A stretch of 64,000 nucleotides of DNA from Rotaria macrura (GCA_900239685.1 OENT01000275.1:1-64000), one strand, 5' to 3'. Counted from the stretch's first letter, positions 43,995 to 57,834 are shown. Made by a program: numbers and translations. The notes: generated by a model not told the origin, from the sequence alone.

Positions 43995-44126
43995 TTGTGT
44001 TAGTTGTCTCGATATTTCAAGTCTCCATTTGCTTGATGATGAAAGTACACTTCGTCCGTAGCTGCCATATTCTTTTTCTACCATCCATTGTAGACCTAAT
44101 TGATGGATAATTTCTTCTAAATTGAT
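43995..44126 (-). other. Orphan exon candidate
   Basis: 132 nt on the minus strand, exactly 44 codons, bounded by AG on one side and GTAAGG on the other. The translation is well mixed and protein-like: NLEEIIHQLGLQWMVEKEYG then SYGRSVLSSSSKWRLEISRQ. No neighbouring exon could be attached. It lies between the CLASP stop and the neuropeptide gene, both on the same strand, but belongs to neither family. It may be an exon of a small unknown gene or a remnant. Confidence 0.3.
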
Positions 44127-44616
44127 CTCAATACTTATGTAAATAGCTTCGTAACATTGACAAATTATTCACAGAAAGCTATTTGTATTCGCGTGGAAGT
44201 CATGAAATTCCAGAAACCATCTTATTCTTAATTAGATGATGCCATTAATCAATATTTCTTTTGCTTAGATAGTTATTAAGTACACTTAATCCTACTTTCC
44301 GATGCGATTAACAGTTGAATGCATGTTTCACTTTAAGCCGATTGATTTTTACTTACCTGAGACGAATGTTTTTCAATCAGATATATTTCATGATAAACGT
44401 AGGAAGACCGCTCTTTTGTTCAAACTTATAAATACTACTATGTTACTAATATGGACTGACAAAATTATCAGTTGATTTAACGCCGCGTAGATTTGATGTA
44501 TTTTTTTATAGATTGTTTTTAATTGAGAAAATTCCTTGTTTTTTGTCAAAGCACACATACATTTAGTTAAGCATAAAAGTATAAATTCTAACTCTCTGTA
44601 TTTACACTCAGAAATT

Positions 44617-44636
44617 CACACACACACACGCACACA
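44617..44636. repeat. (CA)n microsatellite
   Basis: A CA dinucleotide run with one G, in the CLASP 3' untranslated region. Other simple repeats in the window: (GAA)n-rich 55976-56030 and (CTTT)n 56661-56682, both in a CLASP intron. Confidence 0.7.
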
Positions 44637-44669
44637 TGAAAAAAAACACTATGAAATATGGTGAAGAGG

Positions 44670-47600
44670 TTAGGCATTTGTATTATTTATTCCATTTGTT
44701 GTTGTTGACTTTTCTCTATTGCCTGTCGCTGCTTGTTGTTGAGCTTTGGAAATATAAACATTTAATAATTTGACCTAGATCAAAAGAAAAATAACAGATT
44801 CGTACAAATACATAAAAGAAACAGTACATTGCTTGATTACGAAATTCATTAAAAATGCTCGTAACCACAATGAATTTGCAAGGAAAGATACTCTGTTTTA
44901 AATAAAATTGAATAGCATGCTTTCCTATTGACTAATACGCGTAGGCTTGAAAAATAAATACGGAATAGTTTTCATAGAAAATGCAAAATAGTCCGATTAT
45001 AAGTAAAGTTGTTTATTTTAGTCTTAATACAATATTTAGCAGATCAAGTTGATTCATCTTGAGAATAAAACAAAACTATCAGTTCTAAATAGTTCACGCT
45101 GATTAATTGCTCAATGGCATGATGATTAACTTGGTTTTTATATCAATACATCAACAGGCTATTGGATTCCTATCAATGTATAAGTATCCAGAGGGCACTA
45201 TCGTTATTACATTTAGGAAAGATGAAACAAAAAGGAGCCAAAGCAATATATTCCGAAATAGAAAGAATAAAGCTATTATTTGTGATTGACATGAACTGTT
45301 TTATTTTATTGCACTGCTTACTATCACAGATTATACTCGAAAATTTGATTTTCAATTCTGTTTCAATATATTGTTCATGAGAATCGTCTTAGTCTTAGTC
45401 TCCAATCGATTTTACTGTTAGTGATAATCATGAATTTTGAATCAGAACTATTTGTTTGATAAAGCATCACTCCATTATGTAATTGCATTTGTCAAATGAA
45501 TGGGCTGTTTGAACTAACGAAACAGATCAACGATGCCCTATTAAAAAATTTGATAAGTTTAATCGAATGTTTATTCACACATTCGATTATTGATACAACA
45601 ATATTGTCTCCAAATATACTGCTTTTATTATATGATTCCAACATCTTGAAAACTGAGATTCGTTCAAGGAAAAATATTTCTGAAGCTATGACTATTCGAC
45701 GTAAATGTATTTGTTTCCGTTTTCTTTATTGATAATCTTAGATGATCAGCTGGTACAGAGGAAGTATAAAAAAATCTTGCCACTGATTTGACACCAGATC
45801 ATATAATTAATCTACACAAGCGACGTGTCATTTCAAAACGCTACATTAGTGTGTATGTTTTCCCACGAAATCTCTTTCCGATATCACAATATCTATTGAA
45901 CCTAGTTTGATAGTTGAAATATCAAGCGTTAGATCCTATGATAAGAGCTATAGACACGCGCTAATTTTATCTCCTGTCAGGGGAGTACAAGTTTTGTCGG
46001 ATTATCAAAAGTCGATGCCTATGAAAAATGATTCATGCTGCTAATATCGAAAGCGTAAGCCATTCGATGTGCACATGAACTCAGAAAATTTGAAGATTGT
46101 TTACAATTTTGTGGGTATCCTTTCGTTTATAAAACTAATCTAGAGACTAAATTGAAAATACTCAATGAATAAAGTGAGTCTAAATGATAAAATACTTGGC
46201 GAAATGGTTTCCGAAACTAGAGTGAAACATCCTTAGAAGATCAGGAAAACGCCCTGAGAAATAACGAAATCAACTATTTTTTTCGAAGATTGAACAAAAA
46301 GAACAAGTAATCATTTATATTCTTTCTCTTTCAAATAACGTTCGTATATAAAAATGACGAAGGATTGCAAACAGCATGTTTGCCTTCACAATTATGTCGA
46401 TGTCAGTCGGCTTAGAACACAAATCAAACGTTCATTACCTTGCTCGGACTTAATTTATGTAAATGTGTACGAAGTGCATCACCAACAACCAAATAAATTG
46501 ATACCAAACAGAAAACAGCTGCTTTTCTTACACTTGATGCTTCATTATCCCAAGACTAAAATTATAAAAGTCTTATTTATTAATAAATCTAAAAAGAACA
46601 TAAGCAATTTTCAAAAGGCATATTGCATGCTTGTTTGTCAGGCAAAGCAATGGCATTTTTGTTTTCTGTAATGAGAAAAAACGCATTCGTCCTTTTCCCT
46701 GTTGCACTTACACTAGCTCCACCAGTGAGATTGTGGGAATTTGCATCCCACACCTTTTTTGTGTATTGGAAAAAATATTCTTATTTCCATTTTTTAATCA
46801 AAAAATGAGTAAATCAACAAAGTTTCACTTACCGTCAAAAGAGGTGGAACCATTTCGGGCATTAAATCGAAGCAAACGTCTTTTTTCATGAATTCAATGG
46901 TTTTCTGTAGCATTGTTACAGCTGATTGGTTCATGGGATATTTCGCTTGTTCAATAATTGGCTTAAGTACACGAACAGTACTTTCAGCTGGTAGATATTC
47001 GGCTGCAGCATGCGCTGCTTGTTCAGCTGCACGATTTATCTAGGCGAAAGGCGATCCGAATTTGTAATTTTTCAAAAGAAAGTTTAAATCTTTCTTACAT
47101 CATTTTCGTTTTCACTTTGAGCTTTTAATATTCGAAATATAATTAATTCAATATAGTTCATAAACAAATTTGTATGATGCGTTAATAATTCACGTATGAT
47201 GCGAAGACTGTAGACTTTAAACATATTTTCATCGTTTGGATTGTCAAGAATTTGTGTTAAAATATTTAATGTTTTACTAAATGCTAAATCCCATGTTTCC
47301 GCATCATTTAATTTTGCAAATTTGAACACACAACGTAATGCATGTTGCCGTTGTTCTCTTGTTAATGTTGTTGTATTTGCTATATTAAGAGCTATATTTA
47401 TTGCTGCAGGACGATCGGATGCATCATTTATACTCTAAATTAAATGATAGAGAAAGATATAAATATGTATGTGTGTCTTAGCCAATGGCTAATTGTTCTA
47501 TTTAGATCGAACATACATCGGATGTGTCTGTCATATGACTTTGCGATGTATTTGAGCGATATGATTGGGATGAATAATGTCGAACGGGAATCATTGAGCG

Positions 47601-50600
47601 TTGTTCTTTATCTTTCATGGATGCTGAATTGATAAGTAAATCATCTTGATGATTGCTCACATTTAAAGCTTGCATATTTTCCATCAGTATACGCATATCT
47701 GATGCGAACGATGGACTTTGAATATCTGAATTCATTGATGTTGTCATGGGAGATGTTAAACCTGAATGAATTGATCGTTGAAAAAAATCATATCTAAATA
47801 AGTATCAATTATTGAAGTGTGAATCCGTATATAATGACTCCTGTTTTATTTTACTTAGTGTCAAGTTGAGAATGTGTAGATGATTGCATATCATTCGCAG
47901 ATCGAATAATTTTTGCGGCACCATCCTAGAATCGAAAACATGCAATGGTCAATCCTACGACTAGAGAAAACTCTTTCAAGTCAGATTGAGTATGCTGAAG
48001 AAATAAGATTCGAGATTTCTTGTAAGTGTTATAAAATAGATTTACGGATAACGAACACTAAAATGAACAAAGACGAAGCGAAATAAAAATTTATAATGGC
48101 ATACATAGATAAGGGGTCAACAGGATCGACGTTCTGACAAGCGTCTAATTCTATCGTTATCTCTTCTGTTAGATCGAGCAATATTTTGCTAGAAAATCGA
48201 AAAAATAATCTTATATTCAAAACGCTTCATTCGCTTTATATTGCATGATTTTGAGTATCGAGCACTGCATTACTATATAGATGCAAATTTCAATCAAGAG
48301 AATAAACTGCATTTCTCATAACAAAGTTTTTAAACCATGAGAAGCCAAGTTGTTCTTCAGCGAACATTCACACACCGGTTTTACTCAACAAAACTACGCA
48401 TTTTTCTTCTTACTCGTTTCTCATTTGAAAAACTAATCGAAAAGTCAGATAATCATATCCGTTATTAACAGTTCATGATTAGATGAACTTATTTAGTAAT
48501 AGAAAAGTGTCCGAAACAACAGTAGACTATCGCAAATTCCATCGGATTCGAAGAAATCGTAATATAGCTGCTTGATTCCTATATTTATCTGTATTCCTTT
48601 CGCACGGGCGATGGTTCCAATCAAGGTTCGGAGTAGATCATTACAACATGCTACTTCCAACCAATTTTGTTTTAGAGTGCCGTGAACAATGCTTAGAAAT
48701 GACAAGAGAATCGCTGTAAACGTCAGTTTTTGATTGATTTCCTTCGTTCATCAACTCCTTTCACAAACGTCTTCCAATTATAACTATCATAACCAATGCA
48801 TATTATCATTAGAAAATATATTTTTAAAAACAACCTTCAGAAAAATATTAACTGAATGTCTGTTAAGTAAGAAATTCATCTTAAAATTACTTTTTAATTT
48901 CCCTTCAATATACTGTGCCGATGCTGGCATGAAGATTTCGATTGACTAGTCTCATGGTCACATTTAACTCATATTAATACGGAATGAATGCTAAACTGAA
49001 AAGAGTATTAAGCTGAAATATGTATTTACTTGACAGGGTTGTGGTAAAGCTGTAAGCATGATATTAAATTCTGGTCGATTGAGATTATGTAGAGCAAGAA
49101 TCACAGCTTGTGCCGCCTAAAAATGAAGCCACATATTCAATTTTACTTGTTAATATTTTTTTCTGACTTTTCGCATTTCAACACTTTTCGGTTCACTTGA
49201 CCAATTAATAATTTTTGATAACGTTATACGAATATCTGTATTATTAGTTATATCCACAGGTTCCATGTGTTGTATAATTTGTTGCAAATAACGTAGAAGT
49301 ATTTCTTTAACTTTTATACCTGGTGCCGATGAATTATCATTGATGAAACGAATAAGAGCAATAAATTGAGCATGAACATCAAACGATGAATTGACAATCG
49401 ACAGGCATTGCTTTAATTTTTTAAAAACTGAATCAAGTATATCTGGTGCGCCCAAACGAATTAACAAACGTGTCAATAGTATATAGAGCCAATCATTCAA
49501 ATCACGTTTGTAAGCTATGATAAAATCTGGTAAAACATCAAGAAACGCTGCAAACACTTGAGAATTTGGATCGTAGAAACGTTTCGTTAATAATTCAGTC
49601 AAACGTTTTAGCTCGATAGCACTAGGAAAAAAGCAACGTGTGATATTTCTATGGTTGTTGATTTCATGAATAGTTACCTGAATGAACGACCTAATCGAAT
49701 CGTATGATATAAACTGGCGAGACTTTCTTTTCGTTCAGCCCATTCATTGCTTGACATACGCCGTAAAATATCAGCTACGTCCTAAGAAAATGAGACTAGT
49801 TTGAAAAATAGTGATGAACTCGATGCATTATTTGGGGTCTCATGGTTCGCCTATGAGAATGAATGAAGCAGTCAACTAATCCATGTGGCACGCCCAGAAC
49901 ATCATTTCCTGACTGACGCCATGATTCATAGGAAATGAATTTGAAATCTTTAGGGATGCATAAATATGAATCGGTAGGAATTTCTGTGAAATTTTTCAAA
50001 TAGAATTTCACCGTGTAATGATGATGCTCAGTTTAATTGTACGCTCATCCGTAATTTTGATATTGAATTACGTAGTTCGAACAAGTTGTCTTACCTTATA
50101 AAGATAATAGAAAAGAAATACAATTTCAAGAACTTTGTTCTTAAACATAAGGCTACTTGAACTCAACGAAGATCGAATATATCGATATTTACAACGACCA
50201 AATGAACGTAATACAGGAAGAATACTCGAAACGGTTTAGTTATTCTCGATCAGTAAAAACGTACATCAGTAGTTCGTTCCTACTATAATTTTCTTCGTTC
50301 TTATCCTTTTACAAATATGGAACGACAAATCTTTATCAACATAATAATACGAGCATGAGAATTCTACAAATACATTCATAAAAAGTCGGTGTCATATCTT
50401 AACTAATGTCAAGTACGATTATGATGTTCTCGAAGATTTTACGCTCATACACACAAATGTGCACTTCTGCAAAAAGATGACCTACTTCAATTGCTCGTTC
50501 CGAGCATATACTTGATGTTTCCGATGCATCATCACCACTATCACCATGTAACGAGCTACCAAGACGACGTCCACTGCCATGATCACCATAATCACTTCCT

Positions 50601-53600
50601 GCTCCTCGATATCCATATGATCCTTAAGCAAAAATCAATCAAACAAATCAAATATTAAAATTAGTATATTAATATTGACATAAAACCCAATTAATCAAAC
50701 AGATACAAAGAAGTGAAATCTAAGACGTTAACATACAACACAAATATTTATCCTACAAACTTACGCCCTAGTCGACGTCTATTTCCACCACCGGTACCAG
50801 TCACCGCTGAAAAAAATGTCTCATCGTTTCAAAGTGAGTTTTTCGGTAATACAAATGATCAAAGAAAAATAAAGTACTAAATGTAACTCTTCACATACTT
50901 GTTCTTCCTGGACTTGATTCTCGACTTGATATTCGTGAACCATTATTCGAACCGATCGGTATTCGTGATCGAGCATTGGTTGATGTACGTAATGAAGATG
51001 ACAAATGACATGATGATCGCAATGAATTGGGTGATGTTGATCGGCTACCAGGCTGAGATTGAGATACAGTCTGTGGTGAAGTTGATGTTTCTACTTTAGA
51101 AGAACTTGTAGGGTTTGGTGATTGTGGAGGAATATGAGATGGATCTAAATCATTAATAAAACATGTTTATATTTTTTTTTTGTTTTCATTTAAGAATGCA
51201 ATGCTGAGTAAAGTCCACTAGGTCGGTTCTAGATATGACCCAATGCACTATACCAGACTATTAGCAACACACAATGACCATATCTAGACTATGATCAATA
51301 TGATTATCTCAGGTATTTGTTAGTAGTAGAATTCCAAGAGAGTATTCAAAATTATATAGAAGATATTCGATTTTATTGTAAAATAATATTGAATCTACTC
51401 ATTTCTTTCAATAAAGTCGATCAACACACAGAAAGAACCTATGACGAGAAACGATTCATTATTCTCGCTAGTTTAGATAAGTTTGAATAGTCAAAGCCAT
51501 TGCTCATCATCATAGGTTCCTATTCTTAAAAGTAATTTCTCGAAACAGTAATTCTCTAGTATTTGTGTACTTACTATCTGTTGATTGATCAGAAAGTGGA
51601 TCGCAACCTCAAGGAAAAATAAATGTAGGTTAAATGTATGTATGCATTCCTTTTATACAAGTTGACAAGATTAACTCGAATTCCTAATTTTATTTAAATC
51701 CATGTCAATAACTTACTAGTCAATGTTGTTGACGACGTCGATTTTTTCTTTCGTAAAGCAAGTTCATTAGCACTCGACGATCGAGCTATGTTTCCTGATG
51801 CATTTTGCTTGTCTAAAAACAAGAAATACGAAATTACAAAACTATTAAGTCAAATATCTTTCTTGTTCTTCATGATGACCTTGATATTCTTTACATTTGA
51901 AAAATTTGTTTACTAAGCAAAGAATTATACAACAAACGAGTAACTTTTGAATGCGACTATGAACTATCGAAAAACAGTTTCGATCTCTGTAGTTCTTATA
52001 TTTTCTCATGGCACGATCATAGGAAAACAGGATGAACTAACAAATGATTGTGAATTCTTTACGCTTCAAGAAAATAATTTGGATATAGATCGAGGTGCTA
52101 ATAAGTTGGATGACGCAATCTTCTGTGCATTCTATCTGAGGCGCTGCGAAGTTCATGCTAGTTATTGATATGTCAACATTACACAGTCGGATCTGATAAT
52201 ATACATATACCATACTACATGTATAGATAAAGGTCTTTTCTGATAGTCAAGATATGTTACTATGTGCTGTCAAGAAACTCATCAGCGAATTTCAAAATGA
52301 AATTTTCTATTTGATTGAGAACTCTGCTAATTATGCAAGATAATATTTGAATTTGACTTAGATGTCTAATCATATAGATAACATACATGCATCGGTCTTT
52401 TATTTTCGTTCGACTAGTGTAGTATATAAATAGATGTGAATTGTAAACGATGAATGTTTTTCAGTTACCCATTTTAGAACCCGTTCGACAGTAATTCAAA
52501 TGTAACGAACACTTACCATTAGTTGTTGTTCGATATTGTCTTGACAGAGTACTAGGAAGAATGAAACCAACATTAATAGTAAAACAATACCTTTTATAAA
52601 TACTTACTCTTTCGTACTACGTATTTTAGAACTACCAACGCTTGCTAACGATTGTGTACTGGATGCATTACTCATTTCACCCTATTTAATGAATATATTG
52701 AGAAGTGAAAACTATCAAATTCGTCGAAGAAAATATTTGTTCAATATACCATCAATGTTTTCTTTTTCGATGAATCGAGTGTGACCAGAAGTGCATCAGC
52801 TAATTGAGGAAAATGTTCACGAAAAAATCCAAATGCTTTTCTCGCATATAATCTTGCATCAGCATCAGCATCAGATAAACCTCTTTTGATAGCATCATGA
52901 ATCGATTGGCCATGTTTGTCCAAATAGATAAAATCCCATTTCGAGAGCATGATTACTAATAATTCATATGTATGTCTATCCGTAACAAAAAAAAAAGACG
53001 AAACCAAACAAGTTGTAAAATTCATATGGATTTAACATCAGTATTAATTTACCTTCGAATATCTTTCGATTTCGATTCAATACCACTTAGTATAAGTGGA
53101 ACAAGTTTCGTTGATTGTGTATTAGTAACAATATAACGCATGGCTACACTTCCACTTGTTGCAATAATCTTAACACTATTTTGTATGAGATTAAGCAAAG
53201 GTGGTATAATGCCTTCTGCTGTACGTTCAAAACGAGTTGTTAAACGAACAGACATGAATGCTAATGTAATACAAGCTTCACGAACTACTTGTGAACGTAA
53301 ATCTCTCACAGTTGCTGCTAAAGGCAAATCAAGTTGACGAAGAGAACGGGAAAATTCATCATATTGATCAGCACCACCGGATATTATTGAACGTAAACGT
53401 TTAAGCTTAATAGAAAAAAATCAAAGTTTATAAAACACAAAAACACTAGTATTGTGTTAATTCTTTTTATAGAATTCTTACTGCTTCTATACGCTTTTCC
53501 CAATCATTGTTTGTATCGGCAAGTGTATCTCGAATATTAGATAATTGATTTTCAACATCTTTACCCGATGAAAACTAAAATTAGAAAACAATAGTTCATA

Positions 53601-56600
53601 ATTTTTAATCGCTTGAATGAGATATTATATTTGCCATATGGCATATTTGACATATAAACAAATGTTTTCTCTTCCGAGATTACAATAGGTTAGAACAATT
53701 ATCCGTACCATAATATCTACTGATGTGTTGAATGCATCCTCGAATATTGCTTCATCGACTGCACCATTGGCAGCAGCTATAAAAGCAAAAAACAGTTTCA
53801 TTTTTAATTTTATCCTATTCAACAATAAATGTGATCGTTCTCAACTAGAATCGCAAGAGTATATTGTACGATGCATGATCAGTATCTTACGTCATGTACT
53901 ATAAGGATATGTATTTATATATATATGTATACGTGTGTATGTAACTTCGTCAAACAATAACACAAGCACGTGTTACAAACCGACCAGTGCAGATAAAACA
54001 GCAAAAAACAACAACATCAACAGCTGAAGTACTGACACAACACAGTCAAAGATAATAATACCTCCTGTTGTTGATATAGTTGTATACGGACGTGGTATAC
54101 CCGATGATGAACGTGAACGGTGATTGGTAGAAGAAATTAATGTTTTATTTGCTTCTGTTACTTACTGGTGCATAAACTTAAAATAGCTTAATTAAATATA
54201 ATTACCTGCAGAATTTGAACTACTAGAGCTAGCCGCTCGTGATGGTATACTACCATTTGGTCGCGATCGAGGTAATGTTCCATTTTCAATATCGCGTCGA
54301 GATTTGGCGGTGGCTGATGATTTTGCACGTGCTAGAAATAGTCAACATCGTATTAATATAAACTCTAATAAATCAATTAATGTAATCTTACGAGGTTTAC
54401 TAGCTAAAAACATATCTGTCATGGGCAACATCTGTAAATGTGATGTATGTTTTTTTTGCTTTTGTTCTCTTTCTCCTCCTTATAATGAATTTGAATATCA
54501 ATGAAAACTACACATATGCATATAAACTATCATTCTTTTGTGTTTGCCGTTGCCTCGGCTTATTAAAAAAAGTTTCAAACATCCACACAAATATATAAGC
54601 ATGTACGAAAGAGCGAAAAAAAGTCCAAGCAATGGATGAGTTCAACAGAGTGATTACTGTTTGATATAGAAGAGAAAAAGAGAGAAGTAATAAAAAGAAA
54701 AACTTGAAGCATCAAATACGTGGAACGAAACATGAAGAATTTAAATACGTAGATGTATATATTTATCTACGTAAAAAGAAACAGATTAATAACCATGAAT
54801 AACTTAAGTACTGGACCTTATCTATGCAGAATATATTATTTATACCTAGCAACAATTTTCTTGTCCGATTTAATCGACAAAATGTAATGTTAACTAATGG
54901 ATACAGTTCATCATTTTCCTCTTCAATCAATGTTGGCAATTGAAAACGCGTGGATGATGGACCAAGAAACTGTTCAAGTAAAGTTGAATGCATTGTTTGT
55001 GTCTCGAAGTTAGTAACTAATAAGCTTCGATCCGTTCAAGTACGATAGAAAGGTAGTTTGTCCTATATATACGTAAATTTATGCACCTCTCATTTTGTAT
55101 CTCTTTTTTTTTCGAGGCGGTTTCTTTTTCAATGTGTCGATCAACTTATCATCATTTACATCTTGTATACGCACGTTTACCTTACACCTTCGATGACTTA
55201 GTTAATGCAATATAAATACGATCTTCCATTTTGATTAATGGTCAAAAGAATAGTTTGAGTATGGAGATAGATATACTCACACACACACACTCACACGTAT
55301 AATATTCAATCGATCTCATTTAATATAAAATGTATCTTACCATCATCTGTTGTATCAGTTACTTTAGCAATCATTCTACCACTTGCAATAACATCATCAA
55401 ATTTTTCATAAAGTTGCTTTAATCTAAATATCAGGCATTACATTCGAGTAACAACAAACACATAAGAAAAATCAAATGAGTTACTTGGCTTCAGGTATGT
55501 CTCGCTTAGCAATATCACTACGAACTTTTTCTCCAACATGACGATAGATTTCAACAAGAGTATCAGTAGCCTGTTGGCGAACCTATATTTAACAAATGGT
55601 ATTAAAATACTAAAATGAGTATATTTCAAATAGTTTACAGTGCCATTCGAATCTGATACAAGTTTACATATCAATGGAACAAGTTTACTAAGTTGAATTG
55701 TTGATGCGCCAAACCTAGATAGTTTCAGAAGTGTTCATTAATATAATAGATACATATGCGTAAGTGTTTAAAATACTTCTTGAACTTACATAGTTCTTAC
55801 GTTAGAGAAAAATGATCTTCTTCGATTTCACTTACCTTTCACTGATAGTCTGTATTGAATTAGTCTGCTTCATACTGAGTAGACAATATCAGTAACACTA
55901 ATATAATTTTAATCCCTTTCTTGTCTACTGACAACGAGTAATTATTTATACCGAAATTAACTTACAGTTGACAAGACAAAGAAGAAGAAGAAGAAGTAGA
56001 GAGAAAGAAGAGAAAAGGAAAGAGAGAATTCGAAATCCACAAGAAGAACAACACTCCGTTGGATTAGATAGACAGTGTTAAAGGCAACGATGATCATTAG
56101 CGAGAGAGATATGTCATTTGCATCTTGCGTAATGTATTTTAACGATCATTATATCTCTATCTATTTACTGGGCGTACATACCATACTGTCTTTCTCTACG
56201 TGTATGTACATACATAGAGTCGCATCTTCATGCTTCTAAAAATGCGAAACAAGGTAGGTCGTTACGAGCAATAGAGCTCTCATAGTAATAGAAAAACGAA
56301 TCATGTAAACAAAATGTAAATTGTACCGATTTATATGCGAAAAAATCTTATACTGTTTGTTTTTCACTTGTCAAAAGAAGTAAACAGAGAGAAATCGATA
56401 GAAAACTAGTTCATAATTCAAATTCATTAGGAAAGTTTTATGAATGAACTCACTCAGCAATTGGGGTAAGTTTTGTCGATATGGTCGTTGATTGACTCAT
56501 TAGCATACTATTACTTGTTTGAATCGTGATTAATAGAATGGTCTTGAGTTGCCACTCAAAATATATGATAAGTGATACGAAACAAATAGAAAGACAACAA

Positions 56601-57834
56601 GCAAAGAAGACATCGCTTTCCTATGCTCAATACATGTACAATCAGATAGTATGAATGATTTTTTCTTTCTTTCTTTCTTTCTGTTATATCGCTAAATCTT
56701 TTCTCACGGTCGTTGACCGTTGGACAGCTGTGCGCACATTACTCTTATGTTCTGTTAAATTATCTCTTTTATTAATGATGATAGAAGGACGCAGACATAT
56801 ACATATGTCTAAAGGTTTGAGAGAGAAAACACGAATGAGAGTAACTAATAGTTCATTCAATATGTTCAATTACAAGACATACAGACGTTTATTTGTTTAC
56901 CGTTAAAATGATTACTTTCCGTCGTCATCACTTCGTTCGTTTGAAAACGCTGACAATTATTATAATAAAAAATAGACAAAAGGAAAAACAATCAACTATT
57001 ATTTCTGACGAAAGGACGAAATTTCGATTGGTAAGATAAATTTTTTCCTATGCTAGATTGTTATTTGTTTTTTTTATCATTATTATTAATTTATCAATTT
57101 CGAGTACATACTCATCTAATGATTTTATAAGTAAACGTTGGCTCTCTTCTTTTACACGAAATTGTTTATGATCGAATGATTTCGACTGGATTAAATCCCA
57201 AATACGCTATATCCAATAACAATTAAAATATAAGACATGCTTATTTCAATTGGTAAAATTTACTTGTGGACTATATGTTGTCATTAATTTCATCAGAAGA
57301 TTACATGCGGCTTCTCTAACCTGAATAGAATATTCATTTCACAGTTTATATTTCTGCGATGTTTTACTTACTTGATCTTTGGCATCGCCTAATCGATCAA
57401 CTGTTATAGATGTGACTAAATGAGAAATACAAATCAATCTCGAATGATTATCAAATTCGGATGGTAATGAAATGTCTTTTTTCAAATACCATTATCGAGA
57501 CAACATTCAAACTCATGAGAATCGAATCGATCAATGAATAATTCCAATGCTCGAAGACCATTGTAAGCAATCTAAATTGCAAAAACAAAGCATTCTCCTA
57601 CGATAGTTACAAACGATAGAAGCATCATACACGAAAATTACTGCCTTCAACCCACTTCGATAGACCATCTATAAATCCAGTTAAATTTTCACATTCAAGT
57701 GATGTGTTGATATCAGAGAGATAATTTTCGAGTACAGGAAAACATTCTAATCGAACAGCTGGTTCTTTTGATAGAACATTTTGATAGAAATCATCGAGCT
57801 TTTGATTTTCGGTTTTTGAAGAGGTATCAGTCAT
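44670..57834 (-). CDS. CLASP: CLASP, microtubule plus-end rescue factor
   Basis: Thirty exons, all phases closing, give 1,372 residues: 57834-57631, 57571-57490, 57415-57372, 57320-57264, 57206-57112, 55714-55639, 55582-55485, 55423-55341, 54331-54206, 54154-54062, 53776-53709, 53574-53482, 53405-53053, 52975-52750, 52681-52608, 52551-52517, 51812-51717, 51607-51575, 51144-50899, 50806-50765, 50622-50486, 49781-49678, 49621-49168, 49116-49030, 47925-47855, 47793-47517, 47434-47099, 47039-46833, 46555-46439, 44774-44670. Order: TOG1 (about 1-246; DRLGDAKDQVREAA, EIYRHVGEKVR), linker, TOG2 (about 325-570; KDLRSQ-like RDLRSQVVREACITLAF, NSVKIIATSG), Ser/Arg-rich region with SxIP motifs (SGIP, SHIP, SRIP) for EB1 binding, TOG3 (about 787-1020; NEWAERKESL, SEPKSVEMRKAAQ), C-terminal CLIP/kinetochore-binding repeats (about 1118-1372; ASSVRKAAVFCLVSIY, VKLLNVYISKAQQQ). 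It stabilises microtubules at plus ends, cortex and kinetochores. Large introns (1.1-1.7 kb) hold coding relics. Confidence 0.95.
45496..46113 (+). pseudogene. Decayed gene in the last CLASP intron, opposite strand
   Basis: Plus-strand blocks: an ATG frame from 45496 (MNGLFELTKQINDALLKNLI ... ILLLLYDSNILKTEIRS), a possible intron (donor C|GTAAATG, acceptor ATCTTAG near 45740), then HDQLVQRKYKK which slips in a run of seven A into NLATDLTPDHIINLHKRR, then after another intron-like gap GSTSFVGLSKVDAYEK, a stop, and AIRCAHELRKFEDCLQFC near 46058-46110. The pieces read like one helical-repeat protein that has taken a frameshift and a nonsense change. Not recognised. Confidence 0.35.
48105..48705 (-). 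other. Coding-like fragments in a CLASP intron
   Basis: Inside the 1.1-kb intron between 49030 and 47925 and on the CLASP strand. Fragment 48188-48105 has an acceptor (TTTTCTAG) and a donor (GTATGC) and reads KILLDLTEEITIELDACQNV. Fragment 48705-48493 reads GTLKQNWLEVACCNDLLRTL then IGTIARAKGIQINIGIKQLY. Exon phases do not fit the phase-0 CLASP junction here, so they are not cassette exons of the main frame. They may be a relic of another gene inserted in the intron. Confidence 0.25.
54392..54431 (-). other. Candidate alternative CLASP exon
   Basis: 40 nt starting with ATG after a TTTACAG acceptor and ending in C|GTAAGA. It reads MLPMTDMFLASKP and its phase-1 end joins exon 54331-54206 in frame. 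Including it after the TOG1 exon (also phase 1) would break the frame, so if used it must act as a coding first exon behind an untranslated one. Confidence 0.4.
54846..54993 (-). other. Candidate alternative first exon of CLASP
   Basis: An ATG frame of 49 codons plus one base (MHSTLLEQFLGPSSTRFQLP, LYPLVNITFCRLNRTRKLLL) ends at G|GTATAA, phase 1, and so joins the exon at 54331 in frame. It would make a CLASP form with a 49-residue leader instead of TOG1. CLASP genes in other animals are known to use alternative N-termini lacking TOG1. Confidence 0.45.

Noticed and set aside
50899-51099. Plus-strand 66-codon frame
   Set aside because: It is antisense to the SxIP-rich CLASP exon 51144-50899 and has no independent support.
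54304-54504. Plus-strand frame over CLASP exons
   Set aside because: It is antisense to well-supported CLASP exons and is a shadow of them; the same holds for 53140-53337 and 22820-23023 over other genes.
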